Shown piece after piece: positions 46,340 to 56,299 of a stretch of DNA of 64,000 nt; position 1 is the first letter of the stretch, and each line of letters starts with the position of its first letter. Made by a program: the position numbers and the translations under genes. Location: positions 27,414 to 91,413 of the forward strand of contig JAGVSM010001694.1 of assembly GCA_022494885.1 (NCBI GenBank), given 5' to 3'. The notes beneath the pieces are model-generated. The model ran no database searches, was not told where the DNA came from, and saw only the letters and a program-made list of their open reading frames with translations. This DNA is from Micrasema longulum. Taxonomy: Eukaryota > Arthropoda > Insecta > Trichoptera > Brachycentridae.

Positions 46340-46825
46340 CACTGATACTATTGGCCACACGGTTGACGTGAGTCAATCCTTTTACTTTGCAAATCTTATT
46401 TTTTCTTTTTTACACTTATTGACAACCTTCTTTTTAGGTTTCTGAGATACTTGCATACTCAAAACATCCATTTTAAATAAAAACAATTCAAATTTTAAAC
46501 AAAATAACCTTAAATTGGACGTTCACTTTCAAACTGCACATTAAAAATGACAGCTAGAAAGAAAAATACAGCTAGCGCCACCGTGTTAAAATTTAGAACT
46601 ATTGGACATTTGTTGTTTTTATACAAATTGTGAAGGATATTTGTTATTTTTCTCTACTGATTTTGTGGATATTGGTTGTTTTGACCTTATTTATAAACAA
46701 GTATCTGAAAAAGGGTGGGCACTAGATAATATTAAGGCAATAAAGCAATTTGATAAAATTTTTGACATTTGTTGTTTTTCTGCCAGGGTCTTCAATTGTA
46801 GTAATTGGCACGTTCGCCATCATGC
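46340..46825. other. Unassigned
   Basis: A 75-codon ORF at 46602-46829 (+) contains an internal repeat of 'acatttgttgttttt'. No domain. Confidence 0.25.
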
Positions 46826-46829
46826 TTGA

Positions 46830-47240
46830 GGTCCCTAGTGAGATCGGCAGGAAGCTTGCCACGAAATATTTATTTCTCAAGGTGTTTTTTTAGTCGTATT
46901 CTTATTTTACGAGGTGAAGGTCAGTGCTACGCAAGCTCCTGACGTCAATGCGTCCTGTAAAGAACTATTGTGACAGATCTCCGAGAATTGTTCTCGCTCT
47001 CCAAGCCTAGGTTTATAAAGAGCCCTGGCTACTGTGTGGAAGGCAAGAGTTCTCATTTTGCTAAATCCCTTCCAAACCCAAATCCTTAAAGTATCGGGCT
47101 ATTAGGTAGGGGGTGAGTTCCTTAATATTTTCAGGTTCAACCAGTGGTCCCCCGAGGATGAGGCTTATTTCCTGATGTAAAGCATCACATTTACATATAA
47201 ACTGTGTAGTTGTTTCCTCATATGCATTACAGAACCTATA
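46830..47240 (-). pseudogene. I/R1-like LINE C-terminus and 3' region
   Basis: The minus strand starting at 47235 reads FCNAYEETTTQFICKCDALH (with a one-base irregularity), then QEISLILGGPLVEPENIKEL and IARYFKDLGLEG-stop. It matches the last part of such ORFs after RNase H: a Cys/His cluster ('CRxCxxxEETxxHILCxCxAL...R') then 'LGxxxLEPxxI...ILxFIKxLGL'. Followed by a 3' region to ~46830. Confidence 0.8.
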
Positions 47241-47242
47241 TC

Positions 47243-47410
47243 TTTAAGCTGTGAGCAACTCGATAAACTTGAACGACTTCAGAATAAATGCATAAGGTAC
47301 ATTTTTGGTCTAAGGAAATATGACCACATTTCTGATTATCGTAGGTAACTAAAATGGCTCAAAATTAGGCGTAATAAGCTGCATTTGAATTAACAGTGCA
47401 GAGCCCTATG
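47243..47410 (+). pseudogene. LINE thumb-region fragment
   Basis: The plus strand reads CEQLDKLERLQNKCIRYIFG, LRKYDHISDYR and WLKIRRNKLHLN. This matches the Jockey-like 'LxxLQxAQNxCIRYIFGLRKYDHISxYR..LxWLxI..RR' block. It starts within a few bases of the oppositely oriented LINE end at 47240. Confidence 0.8.
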
Positions 47411-47479
47411 CGCCATTGGGTGAGGATAGGGGTTTGATGGTGACGATATTATTTATTTTACAGCTTGTTTTATTATATT

Positions 47480-47755
47480 TTAAGAGCTTTTTAGATGTTT
47501 GTGAAAAAATACATGTAAATTGGCATTTAAAAACACGTTTTTAATAAGGTTGATTTTAATTTTTCTCCCCGAGCACTTTGTACTCGCAATTTCTGGAGAT
47601 TTTAATAATTTTCTTCGTTTTATTTTATATTCCTGCTGCGTTTCAAATGGAAGAAGCACTTCTTCATACTCAAACTTGCCTCCCGACTTCATTCTTCTTT
47701 TTTCATCCCTTAAGTCTAGCGTGATTTCCCACCGGTGCGGGGGAGAGGAGGTTAC
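47480..47755 (-). CDS. Unidentified open frame, possibly coding
   Basis: An 85-90 codon stop-free stretch: HRWEITLDLRDEKRRMKSGG, then KFEYEEVLLPFETQQEYKIK and RRKLLKSPEIASTKCSGRKI. Charged and balanced, unlike the AT-driven ORFs around it. The first Met is at 47692, but the frame is open further 5'. No domain recognised. May be an exon, a processed pseudogene or a transposon piece. Confidence 0.25.
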   Translation of the reverse strand, partial: VTSSPPHRWEITLDLRDEKRRMKSGGKFEYEEVLLPFETQQEYKIKRRKLLKSPEIASTKCSGRKIKINLIKNVFLNANLHVFFHKHLKSS

Positions 47756-47883
47756 ACAGAATTACAAATTGACGCCACAAACTTTCACGCATTCGGGATA
47801 CTTAAAAAATTCAAATGTTTTCTTTAATCAACGCCAAAATATTATACTCACATTTTTGAGCAAATGAAATATGGCTTTAAGTT

Positions 47884-48106
47884 TGTTTCAACAGAAATGG
47901 AAAAAAAAATTGAGAAGAGAATATGGAAGTCTAGGTATTTACAGAGCTTATGACCTGTCATTGATCGGTTTAAGTGGCCACTTTACACACTGTGTAACAT
48001 TCACCATTCTGCCTATGTTAAATCATCCATATTTCCTCAACTCTTCCATCCGCTGACTTTTGTGAACTAAAATAGCTACGGTGACTGTTACACAGTGTGT
48101 AAAGTT
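47884..48106 (-). mobile_element. Retroposon fragment with a short inverted end
   Basis: 47884-48078 is the antisense first half of a unit ('caacagaaatgg' to 'ttttgtgaactaa'). 48079-48106 ('ggtgactgttacacagtgtg', 'taaagt') is a reverse-oriented piece of 47977-48004. A SINE-B begins directly after. The 61-codon ORF is only the repeat. Confidence 0.7.
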
Positions 48107-48340
48107 GCCGGCCTCGTGGTGTAATGGTCAGCGCGTTTTCCTACCATATGATAGGTCTCAGGCTCGATTCCCGACATGGTTGACATGAAATATTTATTTT
48201 AAAAAAAAGGTTTTTACACATAAATATTTCATAGTACCCTGGACTGGCACCTGATGCATAGACTGATCATCTTACCTTCATGTAACAAAAATGGTCAAGT
48301 TACGCTGAAATTGGTGTACCAATACAGTGCCCTATTTTTT
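48107..48340 (+). repeat. SINE-B copy with near-intact tRNA-like head
   Basis: Head gccggcctcgtggtgtaatg then gtcagcgcg (A-box region), and ggctcgattcccgac (B box). The core is 'gtaccctggactggcacctg', 'agactgatcatcttacc' and 'gaaattggtgtaccaataca' then 'gtgcccta'. A leucine/glutamate-type tRNA ancestor is plausible, but this is not a tRNA gene: the acceptor stem does not close. Confidence 0.85.
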
Positions 48341-48349
48341 TATAAACTA

Positions 48350-48587
48350 TGATTAATAATAAAAATAATCAGACCTCACTAGGGTTACCCGTGCCGAGGA
48401 CACTTAACAGTTTACTTTTTTTAATAGTTTTACATCGGAGAATAAAGAAAGAATACTTGATAATCAGAGATAATTAACAAAATATTTAGACAGTGTTAAA
48501 CACTACGTATTTATGTTTATAATTAATTAATGTTCATCTTAATTATTTATATTACAAAACGCACAATGAAATAACAAAAACATAACA
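48350..48587. repeat. Repeat R, left part (copy 2)
   Basis: 'gacctcactagggttacccg', 'tgccgaggacacttaac' and 'tatattacaaaacgcacaat' match 24340-24533 and 25060-25105. Interrupted by a LINE at 48588. Confidence 0.8.
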
Positions 48588-49251
48588 TGGCAAAGACACT
48601 TGAAATCCTTTACTGTACATTAGTGCGAAGCAACTTAGAATATGCATCACAAATATGGAGTCCTATGTACAATGTGCAGATATCACGCATTGAAAATATT
48701 CATCTAAAATTCGTAAAGTTCATGTGTTTTCGGTTGAAACTTGAGTTTAAATCCGATCAATATATTCATGTATGTAAAAAACATCACCTTTTGCCTCTAC
48801 AAAAACGTCGTGAAATAGGGGATATAATTTATTTACTAAAAATTGCCTCTGGTTCAATCGACTGTCCTGAACTACTATGTAAACTTTCTATCAATGTTCC
48901 TTTTAAAGTTCTAAGAAATAACCTTTTTCTTCACATACCTCTTGTTTCATCTAATTATAGACAAAATTCATATTTATGGCGAACTTTTAATCATTTTCAT
49001 GTAATAAATAAATCATTTAACATAGATTTATTTGCAAAAAATCTTAATGACGTTCGGCGTTGGCCTTCGAAATAATTCGTAGTATTTTTTCTTTTCTTTT
49101 GGATTTACATTAAATAACTATTCATTTTATGTTCAAGAATCTTTTTTAACTCACTATGGTGCTACTTGTGAAAACCTGTAATTAGCTAATTTGTTATTTG
49201 TTTTGTTATATATATAAGATCATTATAGCTGTTAGTTATCCCAATAAATAA
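48588..49251 (+). mobile_element. 5'-truncated Jockey-like LINE inserted in repeat R
   Basis: Codons 48587-49072 are open: TLEILYCTLVRSNLEYASQI, then WSPMYNVQISRIENIHLKFV, LLPLQKRREIGDIIYLLKIA, FKVLRNNLFLHIPL, FNHFHVINKSFNIDLFAKNL. These are thumb and C-terminal blocks of a Jockey/CR1-type ORF2. A 3' UTR of ~170 bp ends in an AATA tail. A 6-bp duplication, ataaca (48582-48587, 49252-49257), flanks it. The uninterrupted relative at 25,083-25,140 shows the empty site. The Met at 48587 is not a native start. Confidence 0.9.
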
Positions 49252-49315
49252 ATAACATAAGCCATACATTTGTAGAGCAGTTGAATCAATATCGGTTTGA
49301 GCAAATGAGACAATC
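49252..49315. repeat. Repeat R, right part (copy 2)
   Basis: 'agccatacatttgtagagca', 'gttgaatcaatatcggtttg' and 'caaatgagac' match 25102-25182. Confidence 0.75.
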
Positions 49316-49775
49316 CATTTTACTTCTACCCATGCACCATTAGTTGCAGAAAGGGAATGATTTATCATTTATCATTTATTTATTCATACATATGTACATT
49401 ACAAAATAAAATATCTTAATTCATACATATGGAAATAATTAGGTAAAATTAGGTATATATAAAAAACTCATTAGTATACATAATATCCAAAGAATAATAT
49501 GTTAAAAAGTAAGAGAATCTTGTAACGAAAAACTCCCTCAGAGACGTGAAAAATGACAATGTCCAAAGTGATATTGTTCAACATAGAGATAGCCCTTCCA
49601 ACAGGCATAACCATTGGCAGGTTGGTCCTGTATATTGGAATGTGAAACAGTCTATGTTGACGCTGTCTAAGGTAATTATCAGGAACATAAAAGCTAATGC
49701 TCCGCAGAATTTCAGGGTTGTCAATAAAACCGCGCAACAATCGAAAGAAGTGCTGATGATGATGATAAAAGTGGC
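49316..49775. other. Probable LINE-derived, unplaced
   Basis: The minus ORF 49471-49740 reads LRGFIDNPEILRSISFYVPD, then NYLRQRQHRLFHIPIYRTNL. This closely parallels 'VPSLWQSISFHVPNCVTRSQ' and 'NLVFI' of the LINE at 25.2 kb. It is probably another RT C-terminal relic on the minus strand. Confidence 0.6.
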
Positions 49776-49779
49776 CATT

Positions 49780-49950
49780 TTAACCAGCCAATGACAGGCT
49801 ATAAGCCCTGCAAATACCTTAATTCCGTATTCCCTTCTCAAAAATGTTTTCCCTTCTGTTGCGAGAAATAAGAATCTAAGTTACTCCCTGCGGCGGAAAT
49901 TCAACATGTCAACAAACATTTGGACATACAAAAAACGTTGTTGAAATATA
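49780..49950 (+). repeat. Retroposon junction fragment
   Basis: Unit end ('ccaatgacaggctataagcc', 'aaaatgttttcccttctgtt') followed by the next unit start ('ctccctgcggcggaaattca', 'caaacatttggacatac', 'gttgtt'). Confidence 0.7.
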
Positions 49951-49954
49951 TGTC

Positions 49955-50595
49955 TTTCATATTTTATTTTCGGGCAGTTATCATATGTCTATAACGTTAT
50001 GTAAAAATAATAGTAATCAAACGTACATCATCATCATCATCAACCAACGCACGCGTATTGTCATACCTACCTTGTTTATTGTTGTACAATATATCGTATG
50101 CACTGCATTTTGTGGTTACCTACCATATTTAATAAAACTCGTTGCACATTTTATTCAAAATGTTTTATTCAAAATAAAACTTTAAAACTTAGTTTACTTT
50201 TTAAAAATACAGTCCAAACATTATAACTTACTTGTGGAAAATATTTTTAAGAAGGTTTCAAAAGTTGGTATAAACTATTTTAATTTTATTTTCTTTATAG
50301 TCTATCATCTTTCCAAGTTATCTCTTATACCCTTTTCAATCAAAATACACGTTTTAAAATTCATTTTTTTACCTACGCACCCACACACACGCACCCTCAC
50401 ACATTCATTCACACGTTCATATACACACACATAAATACAAACGTCGCACACATTCAATTTTGTAAACACTTTTCTTATGTATTATTAGAATAACAGTGGA
50501 TTTTTTTAATTGGCTCTAGTATTGTTAATATATTTCTACTTATTTTTTATGTAATAGACATAAAAATTCCGAATAAATAAAATAAATAAATAAAT
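49955..50595. other. Low-complexity and unassigned
   Basis: 50370-50450 is CA-rich microsatellite. 50480-50595 ends in AAATA repeats, probably a LINE 3' tail (+). Confidence 0.4.
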
Positions 50596-50597
50596 TA

Positions 50598-50935
50598 TTC
50601 CCTTTACGCACCCAGTGGTGCATAGGGCACTGCATTTGTTAACTAAAATGCAGCGTATTTGTGTCATCTGTTAAATGAAGGCAAGTAAATCAGTTCCAAT
50701 ATTGCAGTTTAAGCAAGCTTTAAAATCAATATTTTACGTCTACCCTGCCAGGAATCAATCCTCCAGAAAAGTAGGCAAACACGTCAACCGCTACACAACG
50801 AGACGGATTTGTCTCCACTTGATTTTATTATTCAGGATTTTTACCTAAGACCAGCCATCGAGTCGAAAATACTCGTCCAGGGTTCTGGTTCTATTTCACA
50901 AAACTGCATTCTTTATTCACCTAGACATAGAATGA
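50598..50935 (-). repeat. Composite SINE: D segment, tRNA-like head, B tail
   Basis: In sense (minus): the D block (50935-50807), a tRNA-like head (gtgtagcggttgacgtg; gattgattcctggc), then the SINE-B end 'gcagtgccctatgcaccact' to 'gggtgcgtaaaggga'. This links the D and B families physically. Confidence 0.7.
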
Positions 50936-50939
50936 ATTA

Positions 50940-51420
50940 AACGTGCATACATTTTATGAATGATGTATCACGTGCAAAATGCACCGGATAATTATACTTA
51001 TACATAAGATGCTTTTGTGCATTAAAATTTTTATTTCATCATGTGAAATTTATTAAGAAAAGTGTTTTTTTCGTAATTTTTTATTGTATAATATGCTTAC
51101 ATAAAATATTAGATGTTTTTTTCTATTGCAAACTACTTTAATATATTTAGTTAATATTAAAACTGTAACTGTCCAAAAAATATGCTAGCTGTTGTTCTTG
51201 GAGAGTGGCTTACAATTTTTTAGTTATTTATTCATTTAAAATTGCATAACCTTGAATATCCATGAGAATGAAAATAATAAAAAATACGAAATAAAGTAAA
51301 AAATAGTAAATAATAGTAGTGTTACTAATTTAAATACGAATGCTGTTTTCACAAGGGTTTAATAAATTTCTTTAAATTTTCTTTGAATTTATTTAGCGAT
51401 ATTAAAGTTTTAATTGTTTT
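50940..51420. other. AT-rich spacer
   Basis: Nothing recognised. Confidence 0.3.
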
Positions 51421-51424
51421 TATT

Positions 51425-51600
51425 TTTTATAAAGTTTATATTTGAAGTACTAACTTTGTGGTTATTCATTATAATAAAATAAATAAAACAACTTTTTTTT
51501 TAACCACTAATTTTTATTTTTCACCGATCGGTTTCAAAGCAAACAAGCTTCTTCGTCGAGATTAACGTAACTAATGAATTGATTCCTTTTTTTAATATAT
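51425..51600. repeat. Repeat F copy with flank
   Basis: Closely matches 33660-33830, with part of the middle ('accgatcggtttcaaagc', 'caagcttcttcgtcg') in the opposite orientation. One of the two copies therefore carries an internal inversion. Confidence 0.65.
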
Positions 51601-51886
51601 ATTTTTTTATCATGTTCACTAAATACTACAAGTGGACCCAATAAATCAAGTCGTTTTTTCTTACACGGGTTGTAATTTGATATCATTATTTTCGAAGTAA
51701 GGCAGGAGAGGACTAAAAGAAATATTGTTTATTTGGTTATTAATTATTGTTTTCTTATTATGAATCGCTTTTTTAATTTCTAAGATTTTTAAGTTGCCTT
51801 ATTTTAATATTTTATTTTCAACATGAAGTACTTTTAATCCAGTTTATTTATTGAAATTATGATTATTTTCTATCAGATGATTTGCG

Positions 51887-51974
51887 AATTCAGAAAAAAT
51901 ATTATTATTTAAGCATCTTTAGTGTTGTTTAAAGAATTTTGGGAGCATTTTTAAATCATCCTTATTATCATTCC
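51887..51974. repeat. 88-bp direct repeat, left
   Basis: aattcagaaaaaatattatt to cctta..atcattcc. Matches 52327-52414 at 82 of 88 positions with no indel. Ends with SINE-B tail-like (atc)n wording. Confidence 0.85.
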
Positions 51975-52326
51975 GAACAGCCATCCAATTCGTTACATTA
52001 CGCTTTGATACAAACGGTTGAAATATAAATATGAAAAAAACATCGTTTACAAATAATAACTTGAGGGAAATATCACGTTATTTTTTACCCTCTATCGAAA
52101 AAAAAAATCAGTAAATATGCTGAAAATTTACCGGATTTTATTTTGAAGTATTTCTTAGAACGAATTTTTATCAAGGTTTATTTTTGAAAGTGGTTATTTA
52201 TATATTTTAGCAAATCTAGCCGCCGAAGGCTCCGAGCCTTCAAGGGCCCAAGCTCGACAGATTTTTAATCAAAAGCAGCTATAACAAAAAAATGACAATA
52301 GAAACTTATTTACTTAGAGGCTCAGA
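51975..52326. mobile_element. Repeat H, copy 2, between 88-bp repeats
   Basis: 349 bp collinear with 44621-44969 plus three bases. The surrounding 88-bp direct repeats make it look like an insertion with an unusually long target duplication. No coding frame is shared with copy 1. Confidence 0.85.
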
Positions 52327-52414
52327 AATTCAGAAAAAAGATTATTATTTAAGCATCTTAAGTGTTGTTTAAAGAACTTTGAGAGCATTTTTAAATCATC
52401 CTCATCATCATTCC
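52327..52414. repeat. 88-bp direct repeat, right
   Basis: Continues directly into the SINE-B at 52411, so this is presumably the original flank. Confidence 0.85.
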
Positions 52415-52666
52415 CTTTTTGCACCCAATGGTGCATAGGGCATTGGATTAGTACACCAATTGCAGCATATCTCGATCAATTTTATTTTGTAATATGAAGG
52501 TAAGGAGATCAGTCTTACGCTTCAGGTACCAGTCCAGGGACTTTGAAGTATTTCAGTGCGAAAACAGCCTTTTAAATAAATATGTCATATCAACCATGTC
52601 GGGAATCGAACCCGAGACCTCTTGCATGGTAGGCAATCACGTTGACCATTACACCACGAGGCCGAC
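52411..52666 (-). repeat. SINE-B copy, complete
   Basis: Minus sense head gtcggcctcgtggtgtaatg, B box gggttcgattcccgacatgg. Core and end 'ttgcacccaatggtgcatag' are present at 52420-52545. The 61-codon ORF across it is an artefact. Confidence 0.9.
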
Positions 52667-52669
52667 AAA

Positions 52670-53330
52670 TTGTAAATAGTTGTATGTAAATAGATGTACA
52701 AGATTTTAGTCAATCTTTTGTGTGGCGTCTGGTGGACAGAAGTATTTTGTAAATTCCTCAATCGTCAGACTATGCCGGCTCGGAAACGAGTGTGGAGAAA
52801 TTAATGTGTTTTGTTTTTGATTTAGATTAAAAATTCTGTTCAAATTTGACCTTTTTGTATTTTACTTACCTATACTTAAACAATACCTACTATAAACTTC
52901 AACGTTTCGCCTCAAACTGTTATATTTTTTTTAAATTATTTAATTGTGTACGTACCAAGTTTTACGTAGTATTTCATCTTTGTTTAGATAAACATTTTTA
53001 TAAAATATAATTTTATTTGATAATTAAAAGAAAAATAGTATTTCTGTTTATTGGTAACATATTTATTAGACCTTAATGTTCTTATTACACATGAAACGCT
53101 TGAATTTAAATTTTGTACCTGTCATGTAAAAGACCTTTAACAACTGTGATAGAATTTTTTTTTAAAAAATCGATAAAGCAATGTTCAAATAACTCACACA
53201 CACACACACTTATTAATATTAATATTTTTATAATAATTAATTACATAATTTTAAATAACATAATGAAGTATTTATCTAGGATAAAATTGGTTGTTATTTG
53301 ATAAGATCAAAATTATATTATTTTTAAGTC
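52670..53330. other. AT-rich spacer
   Basis: Short (CA) run at 53187-53210. No feature otherwise. Confidence 0.3.
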
Positions 53331-53334
53331 AAAC

Positions 53335-53575
53335 AAACAAAACAAAAAACAAACACACCATCACGCCGTTTCCCCGTAGGGGTAGGCAGAGAGGATAGAA
53401 CGCCATATCACTCGATCTTGGCATACAGACCTCGCTTCCTCTACATTCATACATCTTATCGTGCACGCGCGCCGATTATTCCTACTTCTGACATGTCCTT
53501 CTGCAAGTATTTTATGGACATGATCGCGCCATGTCTTTCTCGGTTTTCTTCGTTTTCTGCGTTATTTTAATTTCT
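53335..53575 (-). pseudogene. RTE-like LINE C-terminus with (TTTG) tail
   Basis: Same segment as 4688-4940: plus-strand wording 'ccgtttccccgtaggggtag' and 'gatagaacgccatatcactc', ending 'tgatcgcgccatgtctttct'. The tail (aaac/caaa repeats) lies at 53328-53362. Confidence 0.85.
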
Positions 53576-53651
53576 TAAAATACTTTTTGGATCTGCATGT
53601 ATTTTATATTTCATCTTCTTAAATCTAATTTGTACATTTCTTTTGTTGCAG

Positions 53652-53784
53652 TTCCCATATCGGACGTCCAGGGAGTGTTAAACAAGAAAGCAGCTCTTCC
53701 TTGTGATATAGAGCCTTTAGACAGGGATGATGCGGTATCCATGGTGTTATGGTTCAAAGAATCTGATGGTGAACCGCTCTACAG
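53652..53784 (+). CDS. Exon of a Sidestep-like immunoglobulin-superfamily receptor
   Basis: The internal exon follows a T-rich tract and acceptor ttttgttgcag, and ends at donor ag|gtaaat. Its 133 nt encode (V)[19 protein letters not shown] then [20 protein letters not shown] and EPLYR. This is the first half of the N-terminal V-set Ig domain, with the B-strand Cys in LPCDI and the core Trp in VLWFK. The [17 protein letters not shown] and PLY wording is characteristic of insect Sidestep family members (axon-guidance receptors that pair with Beat proteins). The junctions imply a phase-1 intron before and phase-2 after. No neighbouring exon found; which paralogue is unknown. Confidence 0.88.
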
Positions 53785-54222
53785 GTAAATAACATTCATA
53801 TTTTAAAAATTCCTGTAATGTTTAGCTACACTTTTAAAGTCAAATAAGAGTATGTACATATCTTGAATATTGAAAAATTGTCGTTTTGGCGACTTTCTTC
53901 AACGATCTTGAGTGATTAATTTGAAATCATGCGTCATTTAGTTGGACTTGGCATCAAGTTCAGTAATTGATGCTCTAGTTTAAAGCTATAACCTCACCGG
54001 TATAACGTTCTCAACCGACAGCAACATGACAGATTCTTGATTAGATTATTTGTCCGTAGATACAATCCATTTGATGCCTTTTACAATAATATGCAATAAT
54101 AAATTCAGCATTCATTCGTCGATTCATTAAACTGAATCAATCTTACTACCAAAAACGTGGTGCTGGCCGTGTGACATTTTCACATCGCAATTTGGTTAAA
54201 ATATGAATACATATAAGTAAAA
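53785..54222. other. Intron of the sidestep-like gene
   Basis: Starts with the donor. Nothing else recognised. Confidence 0.5.
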
Positions 54223-54224
54223 GA

Positions 54225-54405
54225 GAAATTCGGGTCATGGTCCCGCAGCTAGTGTCTCGGACTCGCGACTCAAAGGTCCGTGGTTCGAATCCCACTCTAC
54301 CCTAACCTCATTCCCATTTTCGAATAGTGAGTTACAAGTCGTTGAAAATGGCTCTCAAAAGTAGATACTCGGGTAAATCATAAGAACTCAAATTTTTCTT
54401 TTTAA
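54225..54405 (+). repeat. SINE-A copy
   Basis: 'gggtcatggtcccgcagcta', 'gtggttcgaatcccactcta' (exact B box) and 'gaatagtgagttacaagtcg', then 'ttgaaaatgg' and 'aaatcataagaac'. Confidence 0.88.
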
Positions 54406-54889
54406 AAAAAAAAGGGAGACTGTAAATTTCAACCGAGGATTAAACGGATATCTAGAGACACTGAATCATCGTAAATAAAAAAAATAATTACTTACACTCA
54501 TGGTAGCTTTTTTTTAAGATCGTTCATGCGACCGCACTTGTTTAGTTTACATTCTGTCGCGCAAGTAGCTTAGAAAGGAAACGCATCTGTAGATACGTTC
54601 GCCGCAGAAAAAATCAGAAAGATTGGTTGCAATATTATCTGTTCGGCTAGCAAATGTAACCCGTTGCAGTATGTCCAATGAAATGCAACTCCCTGATTTT
54701 CATTTTTCCTTCTCTAATTTTTTTCTTCCTATCTGTTGCTAATAATTTTGAAATTATCTCATTTGGTTAAAAAGTTATGATATTTTGGAAATCGAATAAT
54801 CACAAAATCTTGTTTACTGAATATGTGTCCCGTGGTTTATCCTTCAAGGTACCAAATTATTGGACAATTTATTTTTATGTTTAATATCA

Positions 54890-55075
54890 ATTTATTTATT
54901 TTTATAACACACCCTAGGTTATAATACAGGTTATTACAAGCACTGTAATAGTATTATAAAAATAAACAACGACACTATATATTTTTTTTTTAAGACATGT
55001 ACAAACCAAAAAAGCATTCTACGATACAAAATGAAAAGTAAAACTTTGCGTAAAAAAAAAATGAGACGCATTTAA
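54890..55075 (-). repeat. Repeat G copy 2
   Basis: See 36090. 'tttttttttaagacatg', 'aaaaaagcattct' and 'gaaaagtaaaactttgcg' are shared. Confidence 0.5.
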
Positions 55076-55079
55076 ACTT

Positions 55080-56295
55080 TCGGCACTTTAGACGAGGGAT
55101 GCGATATATTAACAAAGACGATAGAATTTCCTGATTTTTTTATCTCGGCTGAGATTTTATACTAATTTTTATTATGGTTATCTTTAAAAACTCCTGATAA
55201 ATTAAAAAAACAGCCTTAAGTGAACTTTTTAATTGAAAGGTTTATTTTCCTTTTAATCGGAATAAATTCAGAAAAGTTCTCGTGTTTCGCGCTACTAAAA
55301 TTTCCATGTGTAATTCGCCTCTCATATGCCATAGCCATTAGCCTGACGTCATTGTTACCCCTAACAAAAAGCTTCGAACATGATCTAAACAAAAAAGCTC
55401 ATGGGAGTTTTATGTTACGTAGAGGTTAAAAAGGTCAGAAGCTCCTTAAATTACCTTGTCAACCCTACCCGACCTTGATTGCTCATTAAAGGTCAAATGA
55501 AAAGGCATATTTTCTGAAAAGAATTGTAATGTTGTGTTTGTTAATATTCGTAAATTTATATCATAATAAATATTTAAATTTAGTTCATTGATTAAAATGA
55601 AATTCAGTTACTTCTAAGAACTAATTTAGAATATATAATTATGTACAATAATTGCAATCAACGTAACCGTATTTTTTTTATTAATTATACAATGATACAT
55701 ATTGCAAAAAAATTATAACGTATCCCTCACTCCATGAGGCCAAGAGCCCAGTGTTAAGTTGGGATACATAATATTGCAAAGTGCAAGCATACATAGTGTT
55801 CAAGAATACAGTTTTAACAATAATCATATAAACATTTAAATTAATATCCGGTCAACGTGGTTAATAATATTTTAATAAACGCAATATCTCGCAGCCGTCT
55901 CCTACAATGATCTTTTCCTTAAACGAAATGCGAACTTGTACACTTCTCTTGAAAATGTCTTTCATTTTTGGAGAACAGATGTTCATCCAGGACATTTAAC
56001 ACTCTTGAACACATTTTAATAAATTATAAAATGTAAACTTCTACTATGTTATTAAAATGCTGCTCATATAAGTTTATTGTATGAAAAGAAAACGACCGCA
56101 GTTTCGGGAAAGCATTTCTCGCGTCTTAAAGTTTTGTATCACCCATCGATGCGAGAATTATTAGAATTGAAATAAATACATCCTTATCTCTTGTTTTGCA
56201 TATGTGGCATTGCTGGTAATTTTATTTTTTTTTAATTATTCAATCCTTTTATTATTTTAAGAATAAAAATCGCAAATATTTTATTTGCAGCTTAC
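55080..56295. other. Unassigned, with small repeats
   Basis: 55730-55790 ('ctcactccatgaggccaaga', 'gcccagtgttaagttggga') is in the style of a retrotransposon 3' region on the minus strand. 55878-55965 is the partner of 31755-31845. Confidence 0.35.
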
Positions 56296-56299
56296 TGTG

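Noticed and set aside
48107..48180. Possible tRNA gene
   Set aside because: A and B boxes are present but the acceptor stem does not pair, and the sequence continues into a repeated SINE core also seen at 52411 and 9178.
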